Source of the DNA: Poronia punctata
Lineage: Eukaryota > Ascomycota > Sordariomycetes > Xylariales > Xylariaceae
Length of the DNA: 46,515 nucleotides
Reading direction: 5' to 3'
Assembly (NCBI GenBank): GCA_022579005.1
Contig: MU401711.1
Span: 1 to 46,515 of the forward strand
The stretch's first letter is position 1. The number at the start of each line of letters is the position of its first letter. Both the position numbers and the translations under genes were made by a program. Positions 12,525 to 24,434 of this stretch are shown here, one piece after another. A model generated the notes under the pieces. That model was given only the letters and a program-made list of their open reading frames with translations. It did not search any database and was not told where the DNA came from.

Positions 12525-15500
12525 TTTCTTACCAACGATTACCGTAGGATAGGGGACCAACGCTAACTACTGTAAAAATAAAAATTAGGGGGGAATCAAA
12601 TGCCTAACCAAGGAGGTGCTCATGTCGTCCCGTAGGGCTGGACCCTTTTCCCCTTGCCTTTCGTATTTCCATCAAGACAGAAATAGACAATACACACACA
12701 CATTGCATTGCATTGATCTAATAAAAACGGGAAGATGAAAAAAATACGCGCAAGAGCAAAAAGTTTTTGCTGACAAGAGTCTTTTTCTAAACTGACCAAT
12801 ACGTGTAAACATAATGTTTTTCGATGTCCGAAAGGGGAATATTCTTCAAGCCTATTCCGCCCAAACTGGCCGTGTTTTTGTGCTGAATAGGAAGCAAACA
12901 CAATTTCGGGAGGAGGTACGTACTTGAGTAACGTGATGGGTAAAGCCCCAATCGCTAGATCTGCATGTCATTCGCCGACGGCGCGATCGGCGTCGAACCC
13001 TACCGGGATTAGGTACCTAGTCAAGGCAAGATTTTTTTGGTTCGAAATCCTTTTTTTGATGTGGTGACGACACCACCGGACCAGGGGTTGCGGATCACCC
13101 GGACCCGAACTGGGGTTCTTTTTTGCTTCGCTTGGTTATTTTTTAATTTTTGGTTTGTTTCTCTAGTGTTACACACATTCTGTCGCAAAAAAATCCGGCT
13201 GGACTACTTCTCTTGGCAATGTATCTCATAGGTAATCATTTATCAACCTTTGTAAAACATGAATAGAAGTGGTTCCTACATGACATTGACAGGCGTGTAA
13301 CTATTCCACAAGCCGTCTTTAATATTTATGCTTATAATTACCTCGCATTTTTGTCGGTGGGACGGCTAGGTTTGATGGGATGGTCCAGGGCACTAGAATG
13401 CTTATTATAGGCCGGTGTCGTGGGTCAGTCTCCCTACCTAACTACGAGTAGCCCCTTGCTTGGTCGACCTGGACGATTTGGCGTCGGCACTTATGAGTTT
13501 GACCTACGTCGACCATCCTTACCCAGAATGGTATGAGCAGAATCATCAAAATCCTGTTGTTGTCTCTATCATGACCTAATCCTCCTCGTTCCTAGTCTAG
13601 GCAGGTACGGTTGGAAAGGTACGTAAATAGTTGACATGCGCCGAATCCGGCCTCGCCGTCTCGGAGCGGCGGTGATAAAATCGGCTTTAGATAGGAGAAG
13701 GGGGAGACCCTTTCTCGTGCGTTTTTATGGATTCGCTGCTTTACTTGACTAGTGTAAACTTTGAAGCTCTCGAGAGGACATGAAAATATAAGGCGCCGAG
13801 TCGAAAGGTTACGCTGTCGTTTCGATTGCTATGTCCAGACTGGATTAAATATATGATAGCCTTTTCTAGCTTCCACGGCACCAACTACGCCATCGACGGA
13901 GATGAATGTGTAGCACATGTGTAACAAAACACGTTTTTCACATGTGAAATCAAAGAACGGAAATAGGGAAATCCCGTCAAGGTAAAATATACCCGCCAAA
14001 GTAACCTAAGGAGTGTATATGCGGGTCATTTCAACCCCCCGCGGCACTCATTAGCGTTGAAATAAAAGGCTGTAGGTAGTTGAGCGGTAAGTGTGTAAGT
14101 ATAATTACACGTTGTCTAGCTGGGGTTGTTGTTTATTGCTGCGATCATCTAGGTATGGCAAAAGGAGGTTGCCTAGGAATTGCAGGTGGTTGCTAGTCGC
14201 TAATTTTGCATAATGAACCGTCCACCGGGAAACCAGCGAAGGATGTATTATGGAAACCTGCGCCCCCGCGGTCTGCATGTTGGAGTTCACTTTACCTCTT
14301 TAATAACACGTAGACGGTCTGCTGGAACGATGAACGTTGATCAACATCAATCAATGTTTGCTCCCCCATTTTGTGTGAAGGGAGCCATTGTAGATAAACG
14401 AACGATGAATCCCAAAATCTTGATCGAGGAGCTGATGCCAAACTCATCGTACGATGCGATGTCTGCACCCAGCTTTGTCCTTGAACTCATTCGGAAGCAT
14501 ACGAGTACTCCAGAACGTCGGCGGTCGACCCCAGATCTGGCTCGCCCCGCTACCAAGTCATGCGCCTGGTAACTTCCCATGATATATATTTATACACAAT
14601 TGGTTAGGTAGGTGGGCACATGAATAGCCGCCGCCCAATCTCAGTTGTCTCGCTTTCCCAAGCCGGCTCTCGGATTTCGGCTGCATTCACCTAGTCACGA
14701 CGCTCTTCTTGCGGTTGGTGGGACAGGTAGGTCGGTATGGAATGAAAAAGAGAGGTAGGGAGGAAACAGTGGTGATGAGGTTCCATTGGGGGATGCTGCA
14801 GGTCTCGTATGGCATAATGGCGGGGGATCCTCCTGCCAAGATGCGACGACTTGGGGGCATTATCCCCCTGCTCATTCCTCCAGCTTCGATGCGGTGAAAC
14901 GACAACCTGTATCCATCTAACCTAGGAGGTGTCTATAATAGCGTCAAGTTTGATTCACAAACTGAAACTGAATGATGGAAGATAAGATAAGAAACGCCTC
15001 TGTAACTCTTAGTTTTTTAGTTTTCGCATTTTCGGCTTTTACTCAGGACAAGTTCGACGCCGAGGCGGTAGAAGGAAACGGTTTTCTCTCGAAAAGTTCG
15101 TCGGCAGAAAAATCCTGTTATATGAGTACCCGCGATGAGCTAGACGTAAGCCGGTGAAGTGTGGAGGGTAGGTGTCTTAAAAAGTTGAGATGGATGGGCG
15201 CTGGCAGCTGAGGTGCATGAAATTAGTGAGATGAGCCTATCAGACTGCTGGAATTAATGGGGCGAGACCAGGATAGTGGCAGAAACTACATCATAGGTAA
15301 ATCATTGCCCGGGGTCGTCCGAGGGGCCTTCATCTTTGGTAGTTAGAGTAGTTTTGGCGATGGGCTTTTGCCATTGACAGGTTCGCATCGAGGGCCAGCT
15401 TCAATTTCCATCCTAATAAACACCGAGCTACGCAAGACTAAAATACCAAAGCCTACTTCGACGAAATCCCCTCCCAGCTAGCAGATAGCGTGTTCGCGCC

Positions 15501-15699
15501 GTCGTCATCTCGCGTCACCGCGAGCTCATAAGGCAGGCTTGTGAAGTAATAATAAAGGACCCCTACCCACTGCACCTTGAAAACCTATCTTAGATCGCCC
15601 CTAGTGTGTGTATCTTATATTCATGAGAGCGAGAAGTCCACTTACCACCTAGAATTGATCTCAATTCCGAACGTTTCAAAGAATGCCTAATTAGAAGCT
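12525..15699. other. Gene-free spacer next to AT-rich desert
   Basis: About 3.2 kb of normal composition. Reading frames are short (up to 119 codons at 14213-14572), overlap on both strands and show no family resemblance or splice-linked extension. A TAGGTACCTA palindrome lies at 13010-13019. I see no supportable gene; small species-specific genes cannot be excluded. Confidence 0.55.
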
Positions 15700-17377
15700 G
15701 AGAAAACTACCAGTCGATTGTCTGTACAGCAACTACGATATCCATCTTTTCTAGCATCAATAAAAAGAAAATATTATATCTATAGACTTACAACATCGGA
15801 TTCTTTGCTCACATTCCAAATCCCGAGGTATGTAAAACCGTTTCTGCAATTCTTTCTCCCTAGAGTCGCTTGTTTTCTGGCCTCAGCCCCCTTCTTTGCC
15901 TTTCCACATCCGGACGCAATTTGACTGCCACCCTCTGAGTGCACATCTGGAGAGCCTGCTTCCCGCGCTGTTGTCTCCAACCCCTCATATCTCCCAAGTA
16001 TACCTCCATACGTAGCATGTGAGGTACATATTTTTGTTTATTTTCTATGCGACATACATACAACTTGCATCCCACCCTTATGTACTCGCATAGCGACAAA
16101 CATTCGCACACCACACCACACACACGCATACCCATCTCACCTGACACTGCGCGTGCGAGGTTTTTGATACTACGTATCATCTACTCAGCGTCTCTCTGCC
16201 TGTCTGTCCCTGCACTTTCCCTTTTCCACTCCGCAAACAGCGGCTGCACCTTCTGTCTGCCGTTTCGCAACTTCGGTCTTGTAACTTCCAGAGTTGGAGG
16301 CTGGTAAGGCTTGCTTGCTTGCTTGTTCTCAGCGGGTCTGGAAAGGATACATCCTGCAAGATCCATAGCTGCTTTATTGGACTGTCTCCTGAGACCGGCA
16401 CTCGGACAAAGTGGCCCACCCCTAGCCAACATACAGCTCTACATTTACCCCAGACGGTATTCTCGGCTTTGGTTTGTTTCTCACACGTCAGCTGGTTTGT
16501 TGGTAATCTGACACAAGCAGAGACAGCACCAGGGCTCACACAGCATACACCCAATAGTTGCCGTTGCGACATTAGTTTTCCCCGCTGGCCTAGACTGTCT
16601 AGAGTTGCGAAAGTTTCCCTTGAGGCGCGGACCACGTACCGTGACACCTTGTGGGTTTGGCTTTTCCGCTTTTGCGTTGTTCCATTGCCAGTTGGTACTT
16701 GCTTGTGCAGCCGCGCAATTTTGAACTAAGGTGTAAGTCTGTCCTTCCCATATTGTCATATTTTCGCATACCTATTTGTCGGTACCTAATTTGTTACACC
16801 CGTCCCCGTCATATCCTTCCTCCCGTTGCGCTGTCCGCCCTTGTGGTCCCATTCGGGTGGTCTTGCTCCATCCAATCATCCATCCACATGTGCCTGAATC
16901 GGGACTAGAGACGATATATACCATATACGGCCTCTCGCGCTCGCGCTTTGCTGCCGTTGTGATAGCTCTTGTCTTATCACATTGCTGTTGGCCTTTTCTT
17001 TTTTTCTTTTTTCTCCTTGAAGCCCACTTTTCCCATACGTTTCCTCCCAGGCAAGATTGTCAACTCATGCCACCTTCGATCTAATAAAACACCCTTCATA
17101 CCCACCCATCCCTACGCTACTGCTACCTACGATATTTCTCGTTTTTCATGTCCCCCTGCCACCGTGGAGGCTTCGTTATTCCACCTTTTCCTCCCTTGAG
17201 CCTTGGGGCCTTGAACGCATACCACTTCATCGTAGCTATTACTTACGAACCCCATCATGTGATGCCGTCTGTGCTTCGAAAGCATGATATGAACCTTTTC
17301 TTCTTCACCTCACTTGTGTTACAACTCTGCCACACAGCAATACCATAATTCAGACGACGTCTCTCTAACCTACCGAA
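15700..17377 (+). promoter_or_regulatory. Long pyrimidine-rich upstream region of arrestin gene
   Basis: Nearly 1.7 kb before the arrestin-like start is rich in C and T on the plus strand, with tracts such as TTTTCTTTTTTTCTTTTTTC near 16990-17020 and many CCCACCC/CTGTCTGTCC stretches. Extended CT-rich promoters and leaders are common in front of strongly expressed or regulated fungal genes. Many short ATG-led frames occur here and could act as upstream ORFs if this is transcribed. An unrecognised 5' exon is possible. Confidence 0.45.
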
Positions 17378-20115
17378 ATGTCAAGGCCTGATTGGAACCG
17401 GCCGCGGTGCGGTGAACACCAACTTACAGCCCATATAACCAGCCAAGTCTTCTTTAGACCTGTGCCTGCGCCTGAAAGAAGAGGGCACCGTGTCGATAGT
17501 CCATTCCCGACCCCCCAGATCCAACCGCGTTCTCGACGACCGCAATCGATACATATCGTCTCATATCCTTCGGGGTACATCCCCTCGGAGATTCGAGCTG
17601 ACTTGGCCAGTTGCAAGAGATCGTCTATAGGCAAAAAGAAAAAAAAGACGAACGAAGCTGTGCTGACAGACGAGGGTTCCAATAACCGATCCTCGAGGCG
17701 TGTATTTGGAAAAGTCTTGGCATCCTTTAAATTACCCACACCCCAACCCACTAGTGCCGGCACCCCCCCTGCGGTTAGCGTCCCACGCTCTCCTGCTGAA
17801 GCCGAGCCTATACTGTTCGCCCCCGCGCTGACGCCCAGGCCTTTATCGATGATATCACTGCCAACATCTGGCGCCACATCAATGCCCGGTACGATGCCCG
17901 AGGCACCTAGGAGCGTCATGAGCACTGCGCTACACAACGCGCACCGAAACAGCATGATTTCGGTCCGTTCGGCTAAGAGCGTAATGAGCTCTGTGACCGA
18001 AGTGCCAAAACCCGTAGCCAGTGGAAGCGGCGTGTCATGCTCAATCCTCCTAGCCGAGCCCAACATATTCCTTACTGGGTTTGATCACGACGGACATACG
18101 CGGGCAGAAACTGCCAATTCAACTGCGCTCCTTCGAGGCAAATTACAGATAAATGTTACCAAAAATGTGAAGCTAAAGTCGGTAACCCTCAAGCTACAAG
18201 GTCGAGCCAGGACGGAGTGGCCAGAAGGCATCCCACCGAACAAGGTAGATCAGTACGAGGAGGTATCGTTACGGACGCAGGTGTTGACATTTTTCAATGC
18301 AATTCATGAGACTTGGGAAACGGAATACGGGAACCAATGCACATATAAGCTTCGGCAATGCTCAGAGACCGGGATCAAGAGCTCTTTCAGCCCCGCCAGC
18401 GCGACCATCTCGTCGGCATTGAGGCGGGGACCCCCGGATAGCATCAGTGCCAAAGATTATAGAAGGTTGTCACTTCAATCTGCACAATCCCGGAGCTTTG
18501 GCAAGGGCGACTACCCCACTACCGACGGGCTACAGCCGAGGACTTATAAGACATTCCATCCGGGCACCTACGAATACTCGTTTGAGCTGCCGATAGATCA
18601 CCATCAACTCGAAACGACAAAGCTTCAATTTGGATCAGTAAAATGGGAACTAGAAGCTCTCGTGGAGCGCGCAGGTGCCTTCAAGCCAAACCTGCATGGT
18701 ACGAAGGAAGTCCGAGTTGTCCGAGTCCCTGATCAACTTTCACTTGAGATGACGGAGCCGATTTCGATAAGTAGGCAGTGGGAAGACCAGCTACACTACG
18801 AGATCATGATATCGGGGAAATCATTTCCGATCGGGTCTAAGATCCCCATTGCGTTCAAACTTACGCCGCTAGCCAAGGTACAAGTCCACAAACTCAAGGT
18901 GTACGTTACCGAGTCGGTGGAGTATTGGACGAATGACCGAAGGGTCACTCGCAAAGACCCTGGCCGTAAGATTCTACTGCTCGAGAAAGCAGCAGGGAAG
19001 CCTCTCGATAAGCAATACGAATCATCGGATATAAGAGTACTGAGCGGCGGGGAACTTTCGCCTGAGCAAAGACAGGAAGCGCGGACTGTTGCGCAGATGC
19101 GCAGAGGTATGGAAGCTTCGATGAACCGCACAGAAGCAGAGCCCTTGCCGGAGCCTTCGGAAAACATACTGGGCGACTTGGATTTGGGCTTAGAGTCGTA
19201 CTGGGGGTCTACAGAGATGGAGATGAATGTTCAAATACCAACGTGTGAGCAAATGGCCAAGGACAAGAGCGTACGGCTCCATCCGGATTGCAGCTGGAAG
19301 AATGCAAATGTCTTCCACTGGATCAAGGTATGCTCGGCCAACACCCCCCCTACGTTTTCGGAATGCGCAATTAAGGCATACTAATGATTATTGTGCGGTT
19401 ACAGATCGTCATGCGCATTTCGAGGATCGACCCAGAGGATCCGACAGGAAAGAAGCGGCGGCATTTCGAAATCAGCATTGACTCACCGTTTACCGTTCTG
19501 GATTGTCGCGCCACACAGGCGAATACGGCGCTACCTGAATACTCGGGTTCTGAACGGCCAATCTACCACCAAAAGTCTCGCTGCGGATGTCCCGACGCCG
19601 ATGTTCTTACGACAAATCCCAGTCCAGCTTCTAGCACAGGCAGCATTCCGTCTGTGGACACTTACGGCCATGCAGCGAGCATGGAGAATTCGGGTGTCAC
19701 TATGCCACCCGTGGCCCACGTACAACAGCATCACTCGGTTGTTGGGTCAAACGTTCCGCGGCCGATACATCTTATTCGCTACCCAAGCTATAATCCGCCT
19801 GCCTTTGATGCCGATGAACCGCCGCCGCCGATGCCAACACCGCCTCCCCAATACGACATTGTGGTTGGTACACCCAGTGTGGATGGCCTGGCGGATTACT
19901 TTGAGAGGCTGGCCCATTACGATTACGATTCAGACAGTGGAGAAGAAGATGTTAACGGGCCGAGTCGACTAATTGAGCGCACGGGGAGAGTCAATGTCCC
20001 TCACCCACGAACACCAGGTGGGCGGTCAGTGCCAAGTAGGAGTCTAGAGATTCAGCGACCACCCCTGCCAACGACGCTTCAAATTGCCGGTGAGCTTCAG
20101 CAGCGGAGGGGTTAG
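17378..20115 (+). CDS. Arrestin-domain (ART/CreD-like) trafficking adaptor
   Basis: Two exons, 17378-19327 and 19405-20115, encode 886 aa; the 77-nt intron has GTATGC, a TACTAAT branch site and an ACAG acceptor. Residues 1-220 are a low-complexity Pro/Ser/Arg-rich extension. An arrestin N-like fold begins near 221 (LLAEPNIFLTGFDHDG, then ITVTKNV-type strands and LKLQGRARTEWPEG), and an arrestin C-like part spans about 454-690 (ISGKSFPIGSKIPIAFKLTP; SPFTVLDCRATQANTALPEY). A PPQY motif at 797-800 fits binding to WW domains of the Rsp5/HulA ubiquitin ligase. Family members recruit the ligase to plasma-membrane transporters to trigger endocytosis, and CreD-type members link this to carbon catabolite control. 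The start ATG at 17378 has A at -3 but is not certain; inner ATGs exist before the domain. Which ART subfamily it belongs to is not resolved. Confidence 0.85.
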
Positions 20116-20679
20116 AGACCCAGGCTCCGTTGCGGCATTACCGAATATTTGCGCGTCCGGCTGTTCACGAGCAGTTCCAGACCGAAGTTGGCTGTCAAGG
20201 CGAACCAAGGCCCCCCACGGTGCAGACCGACGGTGTACGATTTTCTGCCGACACTTTTGCAGAGCAAACTAAATCACGAGGGATTCTGTTACTTGCGAGT
20301 TTCGGATGACAAAATCAGTTAGAAGCTGCGTAGGATTCTCTCCTGACGCGCCATGTTCCCGAGACGGGCGGGTGTGACTTTTCTTCTTCTGGGACAGGTT
20401 CTACTTTGGCTTATGGATCAAGAATCGGCGCTTTTCATTCACCTTTCTGGGTACACATGCATGCAAGGCGTTTGGCGGAAGATGGCATCAAATACCCACT
20501 ATTAAGTAGTTACTGATTATGATACCTAAAATGATATGTTATAATTTGCATTTATCGCCTGTCTCCGCATTATATTAAGTGTTTTTGTTGTCACATGCTA
20601 GGCAAGTTCCATCGTGCACCTCGCCTAAAGCCAGTTGTAGGGAGCGCGCGTGTCGCGTATTCGACATGGGGTAGATGCT

Positions 20680-20696
20680 CGATGAATTATTCATCG
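20680..20696. repeat. 8-bp inverted repeat, 1-nt spacer
   Basis: CGATGAAT and ATTCATCG flank a single T, about 565 nt past the arrestin stop. It could be a protein binding site or chance. Confidence 0.5.
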
Positions 20697-21063
20697 ATTG
20701 GTAATGTTCCGGTCATCGAGTAGTTGGAGACAAGATGCTTATCGATTAAAGATCTCCGATCTGGATCGTTTTGACGGCTTGGATCTCCGATATTCTGGGC
20801 TCAAAAAAACGGAGGATGGTGGTTCCGCACATGCAGAGTAGAGGACCCGAGGCTTATATAGGTGGAGAATATGAATGCCCATTGTCATGTTGCCAAGATG
20901 GGGGGTATTCTTTTTACTTTTTTTTTAACTTTTTACCCCCAGATCAAGACTAACTTGCTCAACGAGATATGTCTGCCTAGATTAGATGTAAGTACCTTGT
21001 TTACGTTACATTGATGTATAATAGTCTTGATAGGTAAGGTACCTAGCTAGGTAAGCAAGGTGA

Positions 21064-21065
<2 letters not shown>

Positions 21066-21095
<30 letters not shown>
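21066..21095. repeat. (TA)n microsatellite
   Basis: About 30 bp of uninterrupted alternating A and T in otherwise mixed sequence. Confidence 0.9.
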
Positions 21096-21098
<3 letters not shown>

Positions 21099-24000
21099 TC
21101 CACATGTTAATCTATCTAGATCTAGTGGGGTTATATGTATGAATATGAATATGAATGAATGTCTAGATGGGGGAATTTTTGGATTGGGTTTTTTTTGGGG
21201 AAAAATGCAAATATTTTTAGCAGCATCCACTTGGAAGTTGTAAGGTAGGTACTTGTATGGGTTCTCGGTCTGTTTGTCTTGGCTTTTTTTCTTTTCAGGT
21301 TTTCGGGTTTAGTTTTTGTGGTTTGTTGTAGGTTAGGTTCATGGGTATTTGTGTATGACAAAGGAAGCGGGGGAGGGGGCATCCATCTAACTTGCTCGTA
21401 TGTATTTTTTTACGGAGGGAGGGAGAGAGGGCCGGGAAGGGAAGGGAGGGGGTGTTTGTATTATTTGAATTCGAAAGTAAAAGCGCATATGTTCCGGGTT
21501 TTTTTTTATGTTGAGAAGAGAAGAGAAGAGAATGTGGACTTGGTATTGAATGATATGTAGAGATTTGGACATGGAACGCGGAATTGGGGAATGGTGATGG
21601 GGTTATGAGATGGGGTGGGAAAGGGAAAGTAGTAAAGGTTTAACGGAAAGACGTAAAGAGGTATTTCTGTGAGAGTTGAAAAGATTGTTTGTTTTTTTAT
21701 TTCTGTTTTATTTTTATTCCCCATAGAAGTAGGTGTTGGGTCTTTTACTGTTCCCTTCCCTTCCCCTCCCCTTCCCTTTTTCTTTTGCTCTTTCTCGTGA
21801 TCCCCTTCTTGAAGGTTGTGGTCTTATATTTTGACTCGGCTCATCTGCCATTTGGAGACTTGGGGCTTTTGGCGCTCTTTCTCATGATTCTGTTGAAGCA
21901 GTAGGTAGACGAATAGAGAGGAAGCCAGGGGAGATGGGTTGGTTTGGTCTGGCAAAGTTACCTAGGTAGATTAGACAAATTCCGCTTCTTTTACAGAAGA
22001 TTACCACTAAAACAACGGTCATATGTGTGTCACACGTTGACAACAGTTCTTTTCTACTAAGAAAACGTTTAGTTGGCATAAGATCAGCTCGTCTACTCCA
22101 TAAACCTCATGTGGGTTGAACCGAATCGTCCCCTCTCTATCCCGCCTCACTGGAATGATGGGAAGGGAGCATGTAGAACAAAAGACGTGGTAGATTAAAA
22201 TGAACTCGGAGACTTTGACACCTTACCTACATACTCCCATTTGCGTATGCTTATTACTCGTAGTCGAAATGAAGCATTATCTACCTACATACTTACCCTG
22301 ATTATATCACGGATACACACAGTCAGTCTATTTACCTACCTAATCAAGGTGTATCTGCAAGAGAACAAGATATCCATCTGAGAGTTCCTGGGTACTAGAA
22401 TGCTTTCCTCGGTCCAGACTCGTGGTAAGATAGGGATGGAGGCGATGTAGTAGGAGAAAAGACCTACAGTATCTATAGCACATAGGGAGGCATGACGCTA
22501 ACTAAGGGGCAAGGCGTGGAGACGACGAAAAAAAAATATAGCAGAGTTAATACTTACACAGCTAACGTAGGCGAAAGTATTCTATTGTCTGAATATACTT
22601 ACAGGTAGGTAAACTTGGTATATCTCGTGTGCATCTTCAATATGTAGGTTCGACCGCCGCCTATCCCAGTGCCTTGATTACCTTACTTACGTATGCCATC
22701 CTTTAGCCTTAAGAAGCAAGCAATAAGTAAGTTGAAGCGGGGAGGACCATAGGTTAGGTAGGCATTAACCTAGAATGATTTTAGATCGCATGAGCTTGAG
22801 GCAAACACAGACAAGCGTCCTTCACCAAATGGTAACTTGACGATCGAGGCGGAAATAATATCCAACAACATTCTGAAAGTAAACAGCAAACAAGGAAGTA
22901 GGAGGAGGGTAAGCAATGTATCCGAGCTACATGATAGTCATGACACCCGGCCATCTACCTATCTATGTTGTCGACTGAGAAAGGGATATCTATCAGGTCT
23001 TGATATATTAATTTGTGTTGACGCCTAGGACTACAAGAAAAATAACCACCCACTGTCGTGATAGTAGCCGTTTGCATATCTCGACTAGGCTAAAGCATGG
23101 GAAAGCTTAAGAATACGTATAACAGCATCTGTTTCTGTCTATTACTTGACCCAGAGGTAGGTCCATTGCACTTGACCACATTGACATCTAGAAGGCGTTA
23201 TTATTGTGATTTATTAAGTACTTACCAGCCAATACCGCCCAAGACACGAGCCCGATATATCGATGCCTTGTTTACTATTCATCATGTCTGAACGGTAAGC
23301 AAACATCCAGATCCAGATCTTCATCTTTATCTAGATATACCTTACAATCAACTGACAACAACAGCCTCACCTACCTGCTATATCACTTTGACGGACACAG
23401 CCAAGTCACACACATCATCAGATCAACAGTCGATATGAAGTGAACTATTATATTTTGATAGCTTCCCGGCTTCTCCGCAAACGGCACCGCTTTCTCTTCT
23501 CTTACAAACAATCTTCCTTTTCTTGCATCAAGGAGTACTTGATATATTTTAACTTTTTTGCTCCTTGACTCCTTTCTAGCCAACTTGCTTCGCTTTTTGG
23601 TTCAAGGGGGAGAAGACGGGAAACCCTTGAACTTATCAATTAGATTAACCCGTGGTGGAGAGTGGGAGAGAGTGAGGGGAAGGGTAGAAAAGATTAGAAA
23701 ATAGAGAACCATTGGCCTAGGATTAAAAAAAGAAACCGTAAAGTGTAAAGTAGAAAAACGGATTTGGTACAAAGACGCGCGCACTCGAGTTTTGCCCGCG
23801 CGTGCCGCTCCCCGCAATCAAGCCCTGTTTGTTTGACGATAAAACCGAAAACCACTGATACCCGTCTGCCGTTCCTGTTTGTCCCAGAACCTGTAAAAAC
23901 TCTGCCGGATAGGAAAAAGAAAAAGAGTATAATAGCACATAAACCCCAAGCCCCGATCGCCACGTCCTGTACAAACGCCGTTTTGTGACCCTAAAGAAAA

Positions 24001-24137
24001 TACGCCTGTATTACCTCCGTGCTCGAGTAGACGGGACTGTACAAAGAAATAACGTAGTAGGCCGCTTGTTGTGTGGACTGGGCTCGTTTTGCCGCCCAAC
24101 TTTGCAGAGTCATCCTCCATGGAGTCCATTACAACAA

Positions 24138-24371
24138 TCAATGTCCATCCGTAGACCGCATGCCGTACGTAATATCTGCCTTAACTTCTGCCGTGGCCAA
24201 AACGAATCGTTCCTCAACGTCGGACTCGGCCATGGACTCGGCCTTGGACTCTTTTGAAGAACCCTCAGTCGAAAGGGCTGCCTGGTCCGAGGCGGCCAGG
24301 TCTGACGGGTTGTCCGTGGGACCCTGGATTCTCAACTCAGTCCGGGTCCCGGAGGAGCTTGCAGGAATCAA
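24138..24371 (-). CDS. Possible small Ser/Glu/Ala-rich ORF (77 codons)
   Basis: This minus-strand frame lies just past the end of the FAR1-type gene. The predicted peptide is acidic and rich in Ser, Glu and Ala (STEGSSKESKAESMAESD), a composition more like real disordered protein than a random frame. It shares no recognised family. It may be 3' UTR of the upstream minus-strand gene, an alternative last exon of that gene, or noise. Confidence 0.2.
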   Translation of the reverse strand: MIPASSSGTRTELRIQGPTDNPSDLAASDQAALSTEGSSKESKAESMAESDVEERFVLATAEVKADITYGMRSTDGH

Positions 24372-24434
24372 AACGGGCCCAGCTAAAGAATATATTCGTC
24401 GAGGAAGGGCATGCTGAGGGCTCGTGTTGTGTCT

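Larger units (their letters stand above)
20116..24434. other. 4.3-kb spacer without recognisable gene
   Basis: No long coding frame exists on either strand. The stretch holds a palindrome (20680-20696), a (TA)n run (21066-21095), a strongly G/T- and purine-skewed segment (about 21000-21900), and many TAGGTA/TACCTA words between about 22200 and 23300. The skewed segment reads as CT/A-rich on the minus strand, like a fungal leader, but no minus-strand gene follows it. Confidence 0.5.

Noticed and set aside
13029..13040. GGTTCGAAATCC, resembling a tRNA T-loop
   Set aside because: The loop has an extra base and no D-arm, anticodon arm or acceptor stem can be drawn upstream.
14213..14572. 119-codon plus-strand frame
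   Set aside because: Several mutually overlapping frames exist here on both strands; the peptide shows no domain, signal or splice-linked extension.
14972..15157. 61-codon frame with a hydrophobic N-terminal stretch that looked like a small secreted protein
   Set aside because: No cysteine pattern, no good start context, no supporting intron or promoter; too weak to call.
16177..16647. 156-codon minus-strand frame
   Set aside because: It is the reverse of the CT-rich upstream region, has Cys/Arg/Gln composition typical of such shadows, no domain, and overlaps several equal frames on both strands.
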